NCBI GenBank assembly: GCA_017478625.1
Contig: JAFVDF010000016.1
Coordinates: 1-64,000, forward strand
From: Alloprevotella sp.
Lineage (GTDB): Bacteria > Bacteroidota > Bacteroidia > Bacteroidales > Bacteroidaceae
DNA: 64,000 nt
Reading direction: 5' to 3'
Shown here: one piece after another, positions 30,869-40,073 of the stretch
Numbering within the stretch: the stretch's first letter is position 1
How the letters are laid out: each line of letters opens with the position of its first letter
Notes under the pieces: generated by a model
Told to the model about the DNA's origin: nothing
The model's database searches: none
Seen by the model: only the letters and a program-made list of their open reading frames with translations
Program-made: the position numbers and the translations under genes

Positions 30869-31771
30869 ATGACAAAGAAGGTAAAAGTGGCCATTGTCGG
30901 CTACGGTAACATTGGACGTTACACATTACAAGCCCTGCAAACCGCACCAGATTTTGAAATCGTCGGATTGGTTCGTCGTGACGCGAAGTCCGAGCAACCC
31001 GCAGAACTGGCTGGTTATCCCGTTGTGGAACATATCGAAGATCTTGGTGCAGTGGATGTGGCTATTTTGGCAACCCCATCACGTAAGGTGGAAGAAACTG
31101 CGATTCCCATTCTTCAGAAAGGTATCGCAACAGTGGATAGCTTTGATATACATACAGATATTGTCGGATTACGTCGTCGTTTGAATCAAGTGGCAAAAGA
31201 TGCCAATACCGTAGCTGTAATTTCCGCTGGTTGGGATCCGGGAACGGATAGCGTGGTGCGTACGTTGTTGCAGGCAATGGCTCCAAAAGGGCTTACTTAT
31301 ACCAACTTTGGCCCTGGTATGAGTATGGGGCATACGGTAGCTGTCAAAGCCATTGATGGGGTGAAGGCGGCGCTCTCTATGACAATTCCGGTAGGTACTA
31401 GTTTGCATCGCCGTATGGTTTATGTGGAACTGAAAGAAGGTGCAGATTTCCGGGCTGTTGAGGCTGCTATAAAGTCTGACCCCTATTTTGTACATGATGA
31501 GACTCACGTACAACAAGTGCCTTGTGTGCAGGATGTCATAGATATGGGGCATGGTGTTAATCTTACTCGTAAGGGTGTGAGTGGTATTACGCAGAACCAA
31601 CTTTTCGAGTTTAATATGAAAATCAATAATCCCGCGCTGACGGCACAGATTTTAGTTGGAGCCGCACGTGCAGCTCTTCGCCAGCAGCCTGGTTGTTATA
31701 CTCTGCCCGAGATACCTGTTATAGACTTGCTTAGTGGAGATCGTGAGCAACTGATTGCTCAACTCGTGTAA
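30869..31771 (+). CDS. ddh: meso-diaminopimelate D-dehydrogenase
   Basis: ATG 30869 gives 300 residues, the normal length. The N-terminal NADP-binding fold has VKVAIVGYGNIGRYTLQAL (GxGxxG at 11-16). Downstream are VAILATPSRKVEE, the SAGWDPGTDSVVRTL loop and TYTNFGPGMSMGHTVAVKAI, which form the substrate pocket of this family. The enzyme converts tetrahydrodipicolinate directly to meso-DAP by reductive amination, bypassing the succinylase/acetylase branch for lysine and peptidoglycan. The ORF is open upstream to 30791, but that part covers the promoter. Confidence 0.95.
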   Translation: MTKKVKVAIVGYGNIGRYTLQALQTAPDFEIVGLVRRDAKSEQPAELAGYPVVEHIEDLGAVDVAILATPSRKVEETAIPILQKGIATVDSFDIHTDIVGLRRRLNQVAKDANTVAVISAGWDPGTDSVVRTLLQAMAPKGLTYTNFGPGMSMGHTVAVKAIDGVKAALSMTIPVGTSLHRRMVYVELKEGADFRAVEAAIKSDPYFVHDETHVQQVPCVQDVIDMGHGVNLTRKGVSGITQNQLFEFNMKINNPALTAQILVGAARAALRQQPGCYTLPEIPVIDLLSGDREQLIAQLV

Positions 31772-31793
31772 ACGAGTGAAAAACACTTATTTA

Positions 31794-31838
31794 ACAAAGC
31801 GACATTTTCGTTTGTGCGGAGATGTCGCTTTGTTTATT
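31794..31838 (+). terminator. Terminator after ddh
   Basis: ACAAAGCGACAT pairs over 12 bp with ATGTCGCTTTGT, followed by TTATTT. Confidence 0.8.
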
Positions 31839-31870
31839 TGCTTATCCAATAGAAAAAGTGCTTTAAATCG

Positions 31871-31901
31871 TTTGCAGAATTAAATAATTGAAGTAATTTT
31901 G
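31871..31901 (+). promoter_or_regulatory. Promoter of the str cluster (rpsL)
   Basis: TTTG at 31871-31874, exactly 19 bases, then TAATTTTG at 31894-31901, followed by CACCCGC. Both boxes and spacing fit the Bacteroidetes consensus. The start of rpsL is about 80 bases downstream. Confidence 0.8.
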
Positions 31902-31982
31902 CACCCGCTAAAGGTGTAAAATGACCGAATTAAAGCAGATATAAAACAAAACAATATATATAAATAATTAAAAATCAACAAA

Positions 31983-32366
31983 ATGCCTACTATTCAACAA
32001 TTAGTGCGCAAAGGCAGAAGCGTGGCAAAGGCTAAATCAAAGTCTCCCGCGTTGGATTCTTGCCCACAGCGTCGTGGCGTGTGTGTTCGCGTTTACACAA
32101 CGACCCCGAAAAAACCTAATTCGGCCATGCGTAAGGTGGCCCGTGTGCGTTTAACCAACTCAAAAGAGGTTAACTCCTACATCCCGGGAGAAGGCCACAA
32201 CCTGCAGGAACACAGTATCGTACTGGTTCGTGGCGGTCGTGTTAAAGACCTTCCTGGTGTACGTTATCACATCGTTCGCGGTACTCTTGACACCGCAGGT
32301 GTGGCTAACCGTTTGCAACGCCGTTCGAAGTACGGAGCCAAACGTCCTAAAGCTGCTAAGAAATAA
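31983..32366 (+). CDS. rpsL: 30S ribosomal protein S12
   Basis: The 127-residue product contains [20 protein letters not shown] and [19 protein letters not shown], the decoding-centre loops. The lysines where streptomycin-resistance changes arise (the KK at 43-44 and K89 in this protein) are wild type. It is the first gene of the str cluster, and the gap to rpsG is unusually long (101 bases). Confidence 0.97.
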   Translation: MPTIQQLVRKGRSVAKAKSKSPALDSCPQRRGVCVRVYTTTPKKPNSAMRKVARVRLTNSKEVNSYIPGEGHNLQEHSIVLVRGGRVKDLPGVRYHIVRGTLDTAGVANRLQRRSKYGAKRPKAAKK

Positions 32367-32396
32367 TAATTGAATTTCCAATTTGGTTGGCAAAAA

Positions 32397-32444
32397 GGTT
32401 GAGTAAGTCGCTCTTACCGGCGTCTGAAGAACTTCAATGCAACC
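32397..32444 (+). promoter_or_regulatory. Structured rpsL-rpsG spacer, candidate S7 feedback site
   Basis: Outer GGTTG (32397-32401) pairs with CAACC (32440-32444). Inside are GTAAG/CTTAC with loop TCGCT (32403-32417) and TGAA/TTCA with a GAAC loop (32425-32436), which gives a three-way junction. In E. coli, S7 binds the rpsL-rpsG spacer to repress translation, and here the spacer is similarly long and structured. The function is inference. Confidence 0.35.
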
Positions 32445-32467
32445 TCAGAACAAACCAATAAACTTTT

Positions 32468-32944
32468 ATGAGAAAAGCTAAACCAAAGAAGCGGATTGTT
32501 TTACCCGATCCCGTTTATGGCGACCAGAAAGTCTCCAAGTTTGTAAACCATCTGATGTATGATGGCAAGAAAAACCTCTCTTATGAAATCTTCTACAATG
32601 CACTTGCTATTGTAGGCGAAAAGATGAAGAGTGAAGAAAAGGCTCCGCTTGAAATCTGGAAAGAAGCCTTAGACAAAATTACCCCACAAGTGGAAGTAAA
32701 GAGCCGTCGTATCGGTGGTGCTACGTTCCAAGTTCCTACCGAGATCCGTCCCGACCGTAAGGAGAGCGTTTCTATGAAGAATATGATTGCTTTCGCACGC
32801 AAACGTGGTGGTAAGACAATGGCAGACAAGCTGGCTGCTGAGATTATGGATGCCTATAACGAGCAGGGCGGTGCCTTCAAACGTAAGGAAGACATGCACC
32901 GTATGGCTGAGGCAAACCGTGCATTTGCACATTTCAGGTTCTAA
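32468..32944 (+). CDS. rpsG: 30S ribosomal protein S7
   Basis: The 158-residue product starts [20 protein letters not shown] and has [19 protein letters not shown] and the C-terminal [16 protein letters not shown]7 is the primary binder of the 16S 3' major domain and touches E-site tRNA. It lies 36 bases before fusA. Confidence 0.97.
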   Translation: MRKAKPKKRIVLPDPVYGDQKVSKFVNHLMYDGKKNLSYEIFYNALAIVGEKMKSEEKAPLEIWKEALDKITPQVEVKSRRIGGATFQVPTEIRPDRKESVSMKNMIAFARKRGGKTMADKLAAEIMDAYNEQGGAFKRKEDMHRMAEANRAFAHFRF

Positions 32945-32980
32945 TCTATACTGAATCATACAACAAGACCAAATTAACTA

Positions 32981-35101
32981 ATGGCCAAACAAGATTTACA
33001 TTTAACGCGTAATATCGGCATTATGGCGCATATTGATGCCGGTAAGACGACGACTTCTGAACGTATCCTTTTCTACACGGGAAAGACCCATAAGATTGGT
33101 GAGGTACATGATGGTGCCGCCACTATGGACTGGATGGAACAGGAGCAAGAGCGTGGCATTACAATTACCTCTGCCGCCACTACCTGCTATTGGGAGTGGG
33201 AAGGAAAGAAGTATAAAATCAACTTGATAGACACTCCGGGACACGTGGACTTTACCGCCGAGGTAGAGCGTTCCCTGCGTGTGCTGGATGGTGCAATAGC
33301 CACGTACAGCGCTGCAGACGGTGTACAGCCTCAGAGTGAGACCGTATGGCGTCAGGCAGACAAGTACAATGTTCCCCGTATAGGCTATGTAAACAAGATG
33401 GACCGCTCAGGCGCAGATTTCTTTGAGACCGTGCGTCAGATGAAAGAGCTTCTTGGTGCAAACCCTGTACCCATTCAGATTCCTATAGGTGCCGAGGAAA
33501 ACTTTAAAGGTGTGGTGGACCTCATTAAGATGAAAGGTATCGTTTGGAATGATGAAACTATGGGTGCAGAGTATGACGTGATTGACATACCTGCCGAGTT
33601 GAAAGATGAGGCCGACGAATGGCGCGACAAGTTGTTAGAGTCCGCTGCCAACTTCGACGACGAATTGATGGAGAAGTATCTGGAAGATCCTTCCACTATC
33701 ACGGAGGCTGAAGTCATGACTGCAATTCGTAAGGGGACGGTGAAGATGGAGATTACTCCAATGCTTCTTGGCTCTTCTTACAAGAACAAGGGTGTTCAGT
33801 CTCTCCTAGACTACACTTGCGCTTTCCTTCCGTCTCCTCTCGATACTGAAGAGATCCAGGGCGAGAGCCCCAATACGGGTGAAATAGAGGGACGTAAACC
33901 TTCAGAGGATGCACCGACCAGTGCGCTGGCCTTTAAGATTGCTACTGACCCCTATATGGGTCGTCTGGTATTCTTCCGCGTTTATTCGGGTAAGGTGTCT
34001 GCCGGTTCTTATGTGTACAATAGTCGTTCAGGTAAGAAAGAGCGTATCAGTCGCCTGTTCCAGATGAACTCCAACAAGGAGATTCCTATGGAGAGCATTG
34101 ACGCCGGTGATATCGGTGCAGGTGTGGGTTTCAAGGATATTCATACGGGTGATACGCTCTGTGATGAGAACAAACCCATCGTTCTGGAATCTATGGACTT
34201 CCCTGATCCCGTGATAGGTATCGCCGTAGAGCCCAAGACGCAGAAAGATATGGACAAACTCTCTCTCGGTCTCCAGAAACTGGCCGAAGAAGATCCGACG
34301 TTCACCGTTCGCACCGACGAACAGAGCGGTCAGACCATCATCTCTGGTATGGGTGAACTTCACCTCGACATCATCATCGATCGTCTGAAGCGTGAATTCA
34401 AGGTAGAATGTAATCAAGGCAAGCCTCAGGTTAATTACAAGGAAGCCATTACCCAGACCGTCAATCTGCGCGAAGTATATAAGAAGCAGACTGGTGGTCG
34501 TGGTAAGTTCGCAGATATCATTGTCAATGTAGGTCCCGTAGATGAAGACTTCACTCAGGGCGGTCTGCAATTTGTCAATAAGGTTACAGGCGGTAACATT
34601 CCTAAGGAATACATTCCTTCCGTACAGAAGGGCTTTGAAAGCGCCATGAAGAGCGGTGTTCTGGGTAATTATCCGCTCGACAGCTTAAAGGTAGAACTCC
34701 TTGACGGCTCATTCCACCCCGTTGACTCTGACCAGCTCTCGTTTGAAGTAGCTGCAATCAACGCCTACAAAAACGCATGCTCCAAGGCAGGTCCCGTATT
34801 GCTTGAGCCCATTATGGCCCTTGAGGTGGTAACACCTGAAGAGAATATGGGTGATGTTATTGGTGACTTGAACAAGCGTCGCGGACAGGTAGAAGGTATG
34901 GAAAGCACTCGCTCAGGCGCGCGCATCGTTAAGGCTAAGGTACCTTTGGCAGAAATGTTCGGTTATGTAACCGCATTGCGTACCATTACCTCCGGACGCG
35001 CTACCAGCAGTATGCAGTATGACCATCATGCCCCGTTGTCGCCCTCTTTGGCACGCGAAGTGCTTTCAGAGGTTAACGGTCGCGTAGATCTTATTAAATA
35101 A
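32981..35101 (+). CDS. fusA: Elongation factor G
   Basis: The 706-residue product has the GTPase motifs [33 protein letters not shown] and NKMDR, followed by domain IV ([13 protein letters not shown]) and the end [23 protein letters not shown] drives translocation and, with RRF, ribosome recycling. Bacteroidales can carry a second EF-G specialised for recycling or fitness. This copy, in the str cluster, is the ordinary translocase. Confidence 0.98.
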   Translation: MAKQDLHLTRNIGIMAHIDAGKTTTSERILFYTGKTHKIGEVHDGAATMDWMEQEQERGITITSAATTCYWEWEGKKYKINLIDTPGHVDFTAEVERSLRVLDGAIATYSAADGVQPQSETVWRQADKYNVPRIGYVNKMDRSGADFFETVRQMKELLGANPVPIQIPIGAEENFKGVVDLIKMKGIVWNDETMGAEYDVIDIPAELKDEADEWRDKLLESAANFDDELMEKYLEDPSTITEAEVMTAIRKGTVKMEITPMLLGSSYKNKGVQSLLDYTCAFLPSPLDTEEIQGESPNTGEIEGRKPSEDAPTSALAFKIATDPYMGRLVFFRVYSGKVSAGSYVYNSRSGKKERISRLFQMNSNKEIPMESIDAGDIGAGVGFKDIHTGDTLCDENKPIVLESMDFPDPVIGIAVEPKTQKDMDKLSLGLQKLAEEDPTFTVRTDEQSGQTIISGMGELHLDIIIDRLKREFKVECNQGKPQVNYKEAITQTVNLREVYKKQTGGRGKFADIIVNVGPVDEDFTQGGLQFVNKVTGGNIPKEYIPSVQKGFESAMKSGVLGNYPLDSLKVELLDGSFHPVDSDQLSFEVAAINAYKNACSKAGPVLLEPIMALEVVTPEENMGDVIGDLNKRRGQVEGMESTRSGARIVKAKVPLAEMFGYVTALRTITSGRATSSMQYDHHAPLSPSLAREVLSEVNGRVDLIK

Positions 35102-35189
35102 AACCATTATTCAACCAGATGGAGTCACGGTGGGATAACGAATGACTCTTATGCCACCCTCCGCTCCCTCTCTTAAACCAATCAATACA

Positions 35190-35495
35190 ATGAGTCAAAA
35201 AATTCGTATCAAACTGAAAAGTTACGATCACACTCTCGTAGAAAAATCTGCCGAGAAGATCGTGAAAAATGTGAAGGCTACGGGTGCCGTTGTAAGCGGT
35301 CCGATTCCTCTTCCCACGCGCAAACGCATCATCACCGTAAACCGTTCGACATTCGTAAACAAGAAATCGCGCGAACAGTTCCAGGTATGCACCTACAAGC
35401 GCCTCATCGACATCTACAGTTCTACATCTAAGACCGTGGATGCACTTATGAAGCTCGAATTGCCTTGTGGCGTAGAAGTAGAAATCAAGGTGTAG
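35190..35495 (+). CDS. rpsJ: 30S ribosomal protein S10
   Basis: ATG 35190 gives 101 residues ([20 protein letters not shown]). It has [20 protein letters not shown], the long loop that reaches the 30S interior. S10 is also the ribosome-side partner of NusG (as NusE). In most Bacteroidales it is directly followed by rplC. Here a structured element and 5.8 kb of other DNA intervene. Confidence 0.97.
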   Translation: MSQKIRIKLKSYDHTLVEKSAEKIVKNVKATGAVVSGPIPLPTRKRIITVNRSTFVNKKSREQFQVCTYKRLIDIYSSTSKTVDALMKLELPCGVEVEIKV

Positions 35496-35520
35496 TCGTT
35501 CGCGATATTACAGTACGAAA

Positions 35521-35650
35521 GAAAAAGCCTCAGCCAATAATACACTACTTGTAGGCGTCCCGAGACCGGGACAGGCTCTGACAATACGCCCCGGGCGGGG
35601 CATCAGGGCCACAGGTAGTCACTATGTTCGGCCGGGGCTTTTTCTTTTCA
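35521..35650 (+). ncRNA. Multi-branched structured RNA element after rpsJ (complex terminator or small RNA)
   Basis: Nested helices are visible. P1 is GAAAAAGCCTCAGCC (35521-35535) with GGCCGGGGCTTTTTC (35630-35644). P2 is ACTACTTGT (35544-35552) with ACAGGTAGT (35611-35619). P3 is the hairpin GTCCCG-AGAC-CGGGAC (35557-35572). P4 is GGCTCTGA (35574-35581) with TCAGGGCC (35603-35610), containing GCCCC/GGGGC (35588-35601). P1 ends in a T-run, so transcription can stop there. No promoter lies between rpsJ and P1, so it is probably the 3' end of the str mRNA or is processed from it. Confidence 0.6.
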
Positions 35651-35795
35651 GTTTGACAGAGAAATGCCAGGAGTGGATAGATACGAGGAAGAATATTCCT
35701 GTCGCCTTGACTTTCTTTATATGCTACCCACAGAACTTAATACTCCGATCGTAGGGAAGAGCAAAGCCCGTGTACGCTTCTATACTTCTTTATGA

Positions 35796-35900
35796 AAATT
35801 GCATAAGGGAATTTTGAAATTGCATTATGGAATTTTGAGATTCAATTATACAATTTTCAAATCCGATTATGCAAAAATAATACTCCATTATGCCATTCTC
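35796..35900. repeat. AT-rich repeats of the AATTGCATAA family
   Basis: AATTGCATAAGGGAATTTTG is followed by AATTGCATTATGGAATTTTG in tandem, then inverted or degenerate copies (CAATTATACAATTTTC, GATTATGC, CCATTATGCC). The same half-sites occur at 18395-18517 after rpoC. Many internal arms are complementary, so the stretch can fold extensively. Confidence 0.6.
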
Positions 35901-35988
35901 TCCGCAGAGAGACTCCTAGGCTGAGAAGTAGGGTGTAGCACCGTACAGAGAGAACCGGTGGAAACCTCTTAGTATGGTGATGTGGCGT

Positions 35989-36441
35989 TTAGCCTAAGAT
36001 TTGGGCGGCGTGGTCCTTTACTTTGATTTGTTTGGGCTCGATGATACGCTCAATCACGCCTTGTTCGTCGATGATAAAGGTGGTACGGAGCGTACCCATA
36101 TAGGCGCGTCCATATAACTTCTTCTCACCCCAAACACCAAAAGTCTCTACGAGTTGCTTCTCCGTGTCGGCAATGAGCGGAAAGGGCAGGCTGTGCTTCT
36201 CAATAAACTTACGGTGCGAAGCCTCGCTGTCCACGCTTACACCTACTACGGCATAGCCAGCCTTGTGGAGCGCGCTGTAATTGTCGCGCAGGTTGCAGGC
36301 CTCCGTGGTACATCCGCTCGTATTGTCCTTAGGGTAAAAATACAGCACCAGTTTCCGTCCGGCAAATTCGCTTAGTCTGATTTCCTGCCCGCTTTCGTCG
36401 CGTCCTAAGATTTCGGGGGCTTTGTCTCCAATCTTTAGCAT
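35989..36441 (-). CDS. bcp: Thiol peroxidase of the Bcp/PrxQ type
   Basis: ATG at 36441 (MLKIGDKAPEILGRDESGQE) gives 150 residues. YFYPKDNTSGCTTEACNLRD carries the peroxidatic Cys44 and resolving Cys49 of the PrxQ-type active site (PxxxTxxC). The protein reduces hydrogen and organic peroxides with thioredoxin. The GTLRTTFIIDEQGVIERII segment is the usual C-terminal strand pair. It is on the minus strand, convergent with rpsJ, and lies within the segment separating rpsJ from rplC. Confidence 0.95.
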   Translation of the reverse strand: MLKIGDKAPEILGRDESGQEIRLSEFAGRKLVLYFYPKDNTSGCTTEACNLRDNYSALHKAGYAVVGVSVDSEASHRKFIEKHSLPFPLIADTEKQLVETFGVWGEKKLYGRAYMGTLRTTFIIDEQGVIERIIEPKQIKVKDHAAQILG

Positions 36442-36495
36442 ATACTTTGTTTTAAGGGTTTGTATTCTATACAAAAGTATGAAATAAGTGGACTC

Positions 36496-36529
36496 TTTGT
36501 GGAGAATCTGCCGAAAAGTTGTATTTTTG
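36496..36529 (+). promoter_or_regulatory. Promoter-like pair TTTG / TATTTTTG
   Basis: TTTG at 36496-36499 and TATTTTTG at 36522-36529 are separated by 22 bases, slightly long for Bacteroidetes. The downstream transcript would be the candidate RNA ending at 36614. Confidence 0.45.
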
Positions 36530-36614
36530 TCAAAGCGACATCGGGCATATTGTGGTATGCCTTACAGATGATTCGCACTACATAATAAAAGGCGTTACTG
36601 ACGCTTTGTTTTTG
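36530..36614 (+). ncRNA. Candidate small RNA with its own terminator
   Basis: About 85 nt lie between the promoter-like pair and a terminator (AAAGGCGTTACTGACGCTTT followed by GTTTTT, near 36588-36614). Inside, GGCATA/TATGCC forms a hairpin (36544-36561), and CAAAGCG at the 5' end could compete for CGCTTTG of the terminator, an arrangement that would also suit attenuation. No protein frame fits. Confidence 0.35.
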
Positions 36615-36957
36615 GCTATTTGAATGTAGGAAACTCAAATTACCAATCAAAAACAAAAGCAGAAGGAGATGCCACGGGTGTGTATATACGCCATCCCGTT
36701 GTGTGCAGAGGGTCAGTCTTTTGACCTTTGCACACTTTATGGGTGTACTATATACTCTATCGTGGGTGTTTACTTTGTTTGTTCTATTGGTAAGGTATCC
36801 TACAACCTAAATAGCAGAACAAGCAGATGTGAAGCATCCGCGTTTTTTTGTTGTGTAGCCATTCCATCGATCATTTCTCCGCATTTGGATGCTTGGCAGA
36901 GTGAGGCGTGCTTAGGAAACTACGTTCAGCCTCAGAAAATGCAGTGTGGTCCAAAGC

Positions 36958-38271
36958 ATGCAAGAGGATTTCCAATCGACTCTGTATAGTTATAATTTGC
37001 TGGATGTTGTCAGGCGTGGCATAACAAATAAGGGCAAAAGTGTCCCCGAAGAAGAAAATCTGCTGGTGGACGGGGTTGCGCTCTCTTTTAATGAGCAGGT
37101 GGCAGTCGTTACCCATTATTTTTCTTTGGCAAACGATTCTGAGAAACAATCCACTTATGCGCGTCCCGCAAAAGACATTTTGGATTATTGGGAGAAATCA
37201 ATCACAGATCTGGCCGATAATGATGCAGGCGGAAATGTGGCCCGAGAATCGCTGTTTGATAGTCTTTCTTTTGAAAATCTTGTACGCGCCCCATTTCCAG
37301 CCCCTACAAGTCCCTCGTTTACCTTTATTGATTTGTTTGCAGGAATAGGTGGTTTCCGACTTGCAATGCAGGATTGTGGAGGGCAGTGTATCTATTCTTC
37401 GGAATGGGATTCAAATGCTCAGCAGACCTATTACTACAATTTCGGCGAAATACCTTTTGGCGATATTACACGGGAGTTTAACAAGCAACTTATACCCGAC
37501 GGCTTTGATATCTTATGCGCCGGCTTTCCTTGTCAGGCTTTTTCTGTGGCAGGATACAGGAGAGGATTTGAAGATACGCGCGGTACCTTATTCTTTGACG
37601 TGGCTGAGATTATCAGACGAAGGCGTCCGAAAGCCGTCTATCTGGAAAATGTGAAAAACCTATACACCCATGACGGGGGACGCACGTTTCAGATTATCAA
37701 GTCCACCCTTGAGGAACTTGGCTATGCTGTTTTCCATAAGGTAATGAACGCGACGGAGTATGCCAATATTCCACAGAATCGCGAAAGGATATTTATAGTC
37801 TGTTTTGATCCGTTGCAAGTTCCACGCTATAAGGATTTCGTCTTTCCGGAGAGAGAACCACTTGTACGTACTATACACGATTGTATAGATTATCAGACGA
37901 AGACTCCCAGGCTGTTCTACGATGAAAGAGTAGGGCATATCGAGGAAATACGGGCAGGAGTGGTGTCGAAGGACACGATATACCAGTGGCGCCGGCAGTA
38001 TGTCAGAGAAAACAAGAGCAAAGTTTGTCCTACGCTAACCGCTAATATGGGGACAGGCGGACATAATGTGCCGCTCATTCTGACAGATGATGGAATCCGG
38101 AAACTCTCTCCGAAAGAATGTCTGAATTTTCAGGGCTTTCCGCCTGAATATGAATTTCCCTCTTCAATCAGTGAAGCCGCCAAGTATAAGCAAGCGGGAA
38201 ATTCTGTAGTTGTTCCACTTATTCGAAAAGTATGCCAGAACATCATTTCCGTAATCTCAAAGATTTCCTGA
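36958..38271 (+). CDS. DNA (cytosine-5-)-methyltransferase of a type II restriction-modification system
   Basis: ATG 36958 gives 437 residues. A GTG at 36946 would add four. C5-methyltransferase motifs follow in order: I (FIDLFAGIGGFRLAMQ, about 123-138), IV (GFPCQAFSVAG, catalytic Cys192), VI (YLENV), VIII (IPQNRERIF), then the target-recognition region (YQWRRQYVRENKSKVCPTLT), IX (KLSPKECLNFQGFP) and X (YKQAGNSVVVPLI). About 118 residues precede motif I, an extra helical N-terminal region of unknown role. The end overlaps the next gene by 40 bases, so the two are translationally coupled. The target sequence cannot be read from the protein. Confidence 0.93.
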   Translation: MQEDFQSTLYSYNLLDVVRRGITNKGKSVPEEENLLVDGVALSFNEQVAVVTHYFSLANDSEKQSTYARPAKDILDYWEKSITDLADNDAGGNVARESLFDSLSFENLVRAPFPAPTSPSFTFIDLFAGIGGFRLAMQDCGGQCIYSSEWDSNAQQTYYYNFGEIPFGDITREFNKQLIPDGFDILCAGFPCQAFSVAGYRRGFEDTRGTLFFDVAEIIRRRRPKAVYLENVKNLYTHDGGRTFQIIKSTLEELGYAVFHKVMNATEYANIPQNRERIFIVCFDPLQVPRYKDFVFPEREPLVRTIHDCIDYQTKTPRLFYDERVGHIEEIRAGVVSKDTIYQWRRQYVRENKSKVCPTLTANMGTGGHNVPLILTDDGIRKLSPKECLNFQGFPPEYEFPSSISEAAKYKQAGNSVVVPLIRKVCQNIISVISKIS

Positions 38272-39404
38272 CAGGCTGGAAAGACAATCAGAAATATTTT
38301 GATATGCTCCAGTTGATGGCTCAACTGAGTAGATTGTTTTCAGAAAACGATGTACCCTATCTTGACTATCGGCTGGCGGAAAATCTTTTCTGTCGGTATT
38401 ACAGTGCAATTAATGACGCTCGTTCTTGCACGGCATACGATGCCCGTATAGAGTCAGTCGGGATAGGTATCAAGACGTTTATCTTGAATAAGAACAATGC
38501 CTCTACAGAGAAGATAGCAGAATTCAATAAGTTGAAGACAGAACTTGCAGGCCTTAAGGGAAAAGATTTGGCCCGGCGATTGGGCGACTTCAGGAACGAC
38601 AGAATGAGTTTCGCAAACAATGCGTTTGACGTAAAGGAAACGCAATATCATATCGTCGGGCGTAGGGAGGGCTTGCTAAGGGTGTTTAACTGTCCCTACG
38701 AAGAAATAGACGTGGAACGAATTCATGTGGAAAAAGATGACGCAACTTCTATCTTGTTTGAGGATGAAAGAAACTCGTATGCCTTTAATAAGAGTAAGAG
38801 TGTGCTGATGAAATCTTTTGAAGTATCTGGCGATTATAAAGATATAGCGGTAGATATCGTTGACGAGCCTTTGGTGTTGTTGGAAGAATTCTTTCAACAA
38901 TATAATTCAAGAATAGAGGAGACAAAGAAGTTTATAAAGGGGATAGATTATGTCGTACTACCCTTGTATTCTGTCCGTACAGGAAGAGTACCAGATAAAT
39001 CCGGACTCAACCAGTGGAATGCGAGCGGAAGGAAGAGAGATGAAGACGAAGTATATATCCCGATACCCATAGCAATACATCGTAACTATCCGCAGTTCTT
39101 TCCTGACAGAGATACGCCTTTCTCCCTGCAACTGCCTGACGGAAAGGTGCTGTCGGCAAAAGTATGCTCAGATAACGGAAAAGCGCTTATGTCAAATCCA
39201 AATAAGGAGTTAGGTCGGTGGCTATTGCGTAAGGTGTTGAAGAAAGAACCTCGGACGCTTGTGTCCTGGGAGGATTTTAATCGCTACGGGTTCGACAGTG
39301 TCTGTGTGGAGAATTTACATAGGACAAACTCAAACGGAGAAAGAGAGTATAAAATCTACTTCACTGCTTCCGCGGGTGGATACAGTGATTTTATTAGAGT
39401 ATAG
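38232..39404 (+). CDS. Probable type II restriction endonuclease (PD-(D/E)xK-like core plus B3-like DNA-binding domain)
   Basis: The product has 390 residues, and its start overlaps the methyltransferase by 40 bases. The N-terminal half has LDYRLAENLFCRYY, then AYDARIESVGIGIKTF. E49, D70 and K81 are candidate catalytic residues of a PD-(D/E)xK nuclease (the GIGIKTF strand is typical). The C-terminal part (about 248-390), with SGLNQWNASGRKRDEDEVYI, DTPFSLQLPDGKVLSAKVC and NPNKELGRWLLRKVL, resembles the B3-like specificity domain of NgoFVII/BfiI-type enzymes. I see no HxK phospholipase-D motif, so the nuclease type differs from those. The pairing with a methyltransferase supports the function. 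Confidence 0.72.
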   Translation: MPEHHFRNLKDFLTGWKDNQKYFDMLQLMAQLSRLFSENDVPYLDYRLAENLFCRYYSAINDARSCTAYDARIESVGIGIKTFILNKNNASTEKIAEFNKLKTELAGLKGKDLARRLGDFRNDRMSFANNAFDVKETQYHIVGRREGLLRVFNCPYEEIDVERIHVEKDDATSILFEDERNSYAFNKSKSVLMKSFEVSGDYKDIAVDIVDEPLVLLEEFFQQYNSRIEETKKFIKGIDYVVLPLYSVRTGRVPDKSGLNQWNASGRKRDEDEVYIPIPIAIHRNYPQFFPDRDTPFSLQLPDGKVLSAKVCSDNGKALMSNPNKELGRWLLRKVLKKEPRTLVSWEDFNRYGFDSVCVENLHRTNSNGEREYKIYFTASAGGYSDFIRV

Positions 39405-39536
39405 CGCGGTCAAACTGCTGGCCAATGTCTGCTGAAGAGTCAATTAGATTGTCAAAATTCATTATTTACCCGTCTTTCGTATTGCAGTTATCGGGAATTA
39501 TACCGAACTTTGGGGAAGATTTAATAATTGAATGAT

Positions 39537-39989
39537 ATGATAGAATATTTTGCTGAAAATCTTTGGCTCTTGTGGGTAATTGTTGCCTTAGGGCTAATGG
39601 TATTGGAACTGAGTTCCGGCGATTTCTACTTCACTTGTTTTGCTATTGGAGCAGCTTGTGCGGCTCTGGTATCACTTACGGGAGTGGCACTATGGGTGCA
39701 GGTGATAGCCTGGGCCATTTTTGCGTTGCTGAGTATATGGCTGGTACGACCCGCCTTAAAGCGCTGGTTGCATAAGGGCGAGCGCGAGCGGATAAGTAAT
39801 GCCGATGCCATTGTGGGGCGTATCGTAGAAGTGATAGAGCCTATCGCGTCCGGCGAATATGGGCGGGTGAAGATAGATGGCGATGTTTGGCGGGCCAAAA
39901 CAGAGGATGATTCGGCCGTAGAGGCAGGTCAGCGTGTCCGCATAGTAAGACGCGAGAGCACCATTGTCGTAGTCTCAACCACGTTGTAG
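39537..39989 (+). CDS. NfeD-like membrane protein
   Basis: ATG 39537 gives 150 residues, and an in-frame TTG at 39528 is a weaker start. Two or three transmembrane segments (LWLLWVIVALGLMVLELSSG, FTCFAIGAACAALVSLTG, VIAWAIFALLSIWLV) precede a C-terminal OB-fold domain (DAIVGRIVEVIEPIASGEYG ... VEAGQRVRIVRREST). NfeD proteins are almost always paired with an SPFH/stomatin protein, as here (85 bases downstream), and are thought to organise membrane microdomains or work with membrane proteolysis. The short form lacks the N-terminal ClpP-like protease. Confidence 0.9.
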   Translation: MIEYFAENLWLLWVIVALGLMVLELSSGDFYFTCFAIGAACAALVSLTGVALWVQVIAWAIFALLSIWLVRPALKRWLHKGERERISNADAIVGRIVEVIEPIASGEYGRVKIDGDVWRAKTEDDSAVEAGQRVRIVRRESTIVVVSTTL

Positions 39990-40073
39990 TATTCTGTCAA
40001 GTATCTGTAGAAACCTATTTATTAACTATTGCCACACCATCGTGGTGGGGCATATAAAAACTGAAGAAATAAG

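Larger units (their letters stand above)
36442..36957. other. Intergenic stretch holding a candidate small RNA
   Basis: It contains the promoter and candidate RNA listed at 36496-36614. The remainder (36615-36957) has no convincing gene and no clear promoter immediately before the methyltransferase. Confidence 0.5.

Noticed and set aside
35521..35650. Small SRP RNA, tmRNA or 6S RNA
   Set aside because: The element lacks the SRP GGAAGG-type loop, the tmRNA alanine acceptor and the 6S single open bubble, so none of these labels is supported.
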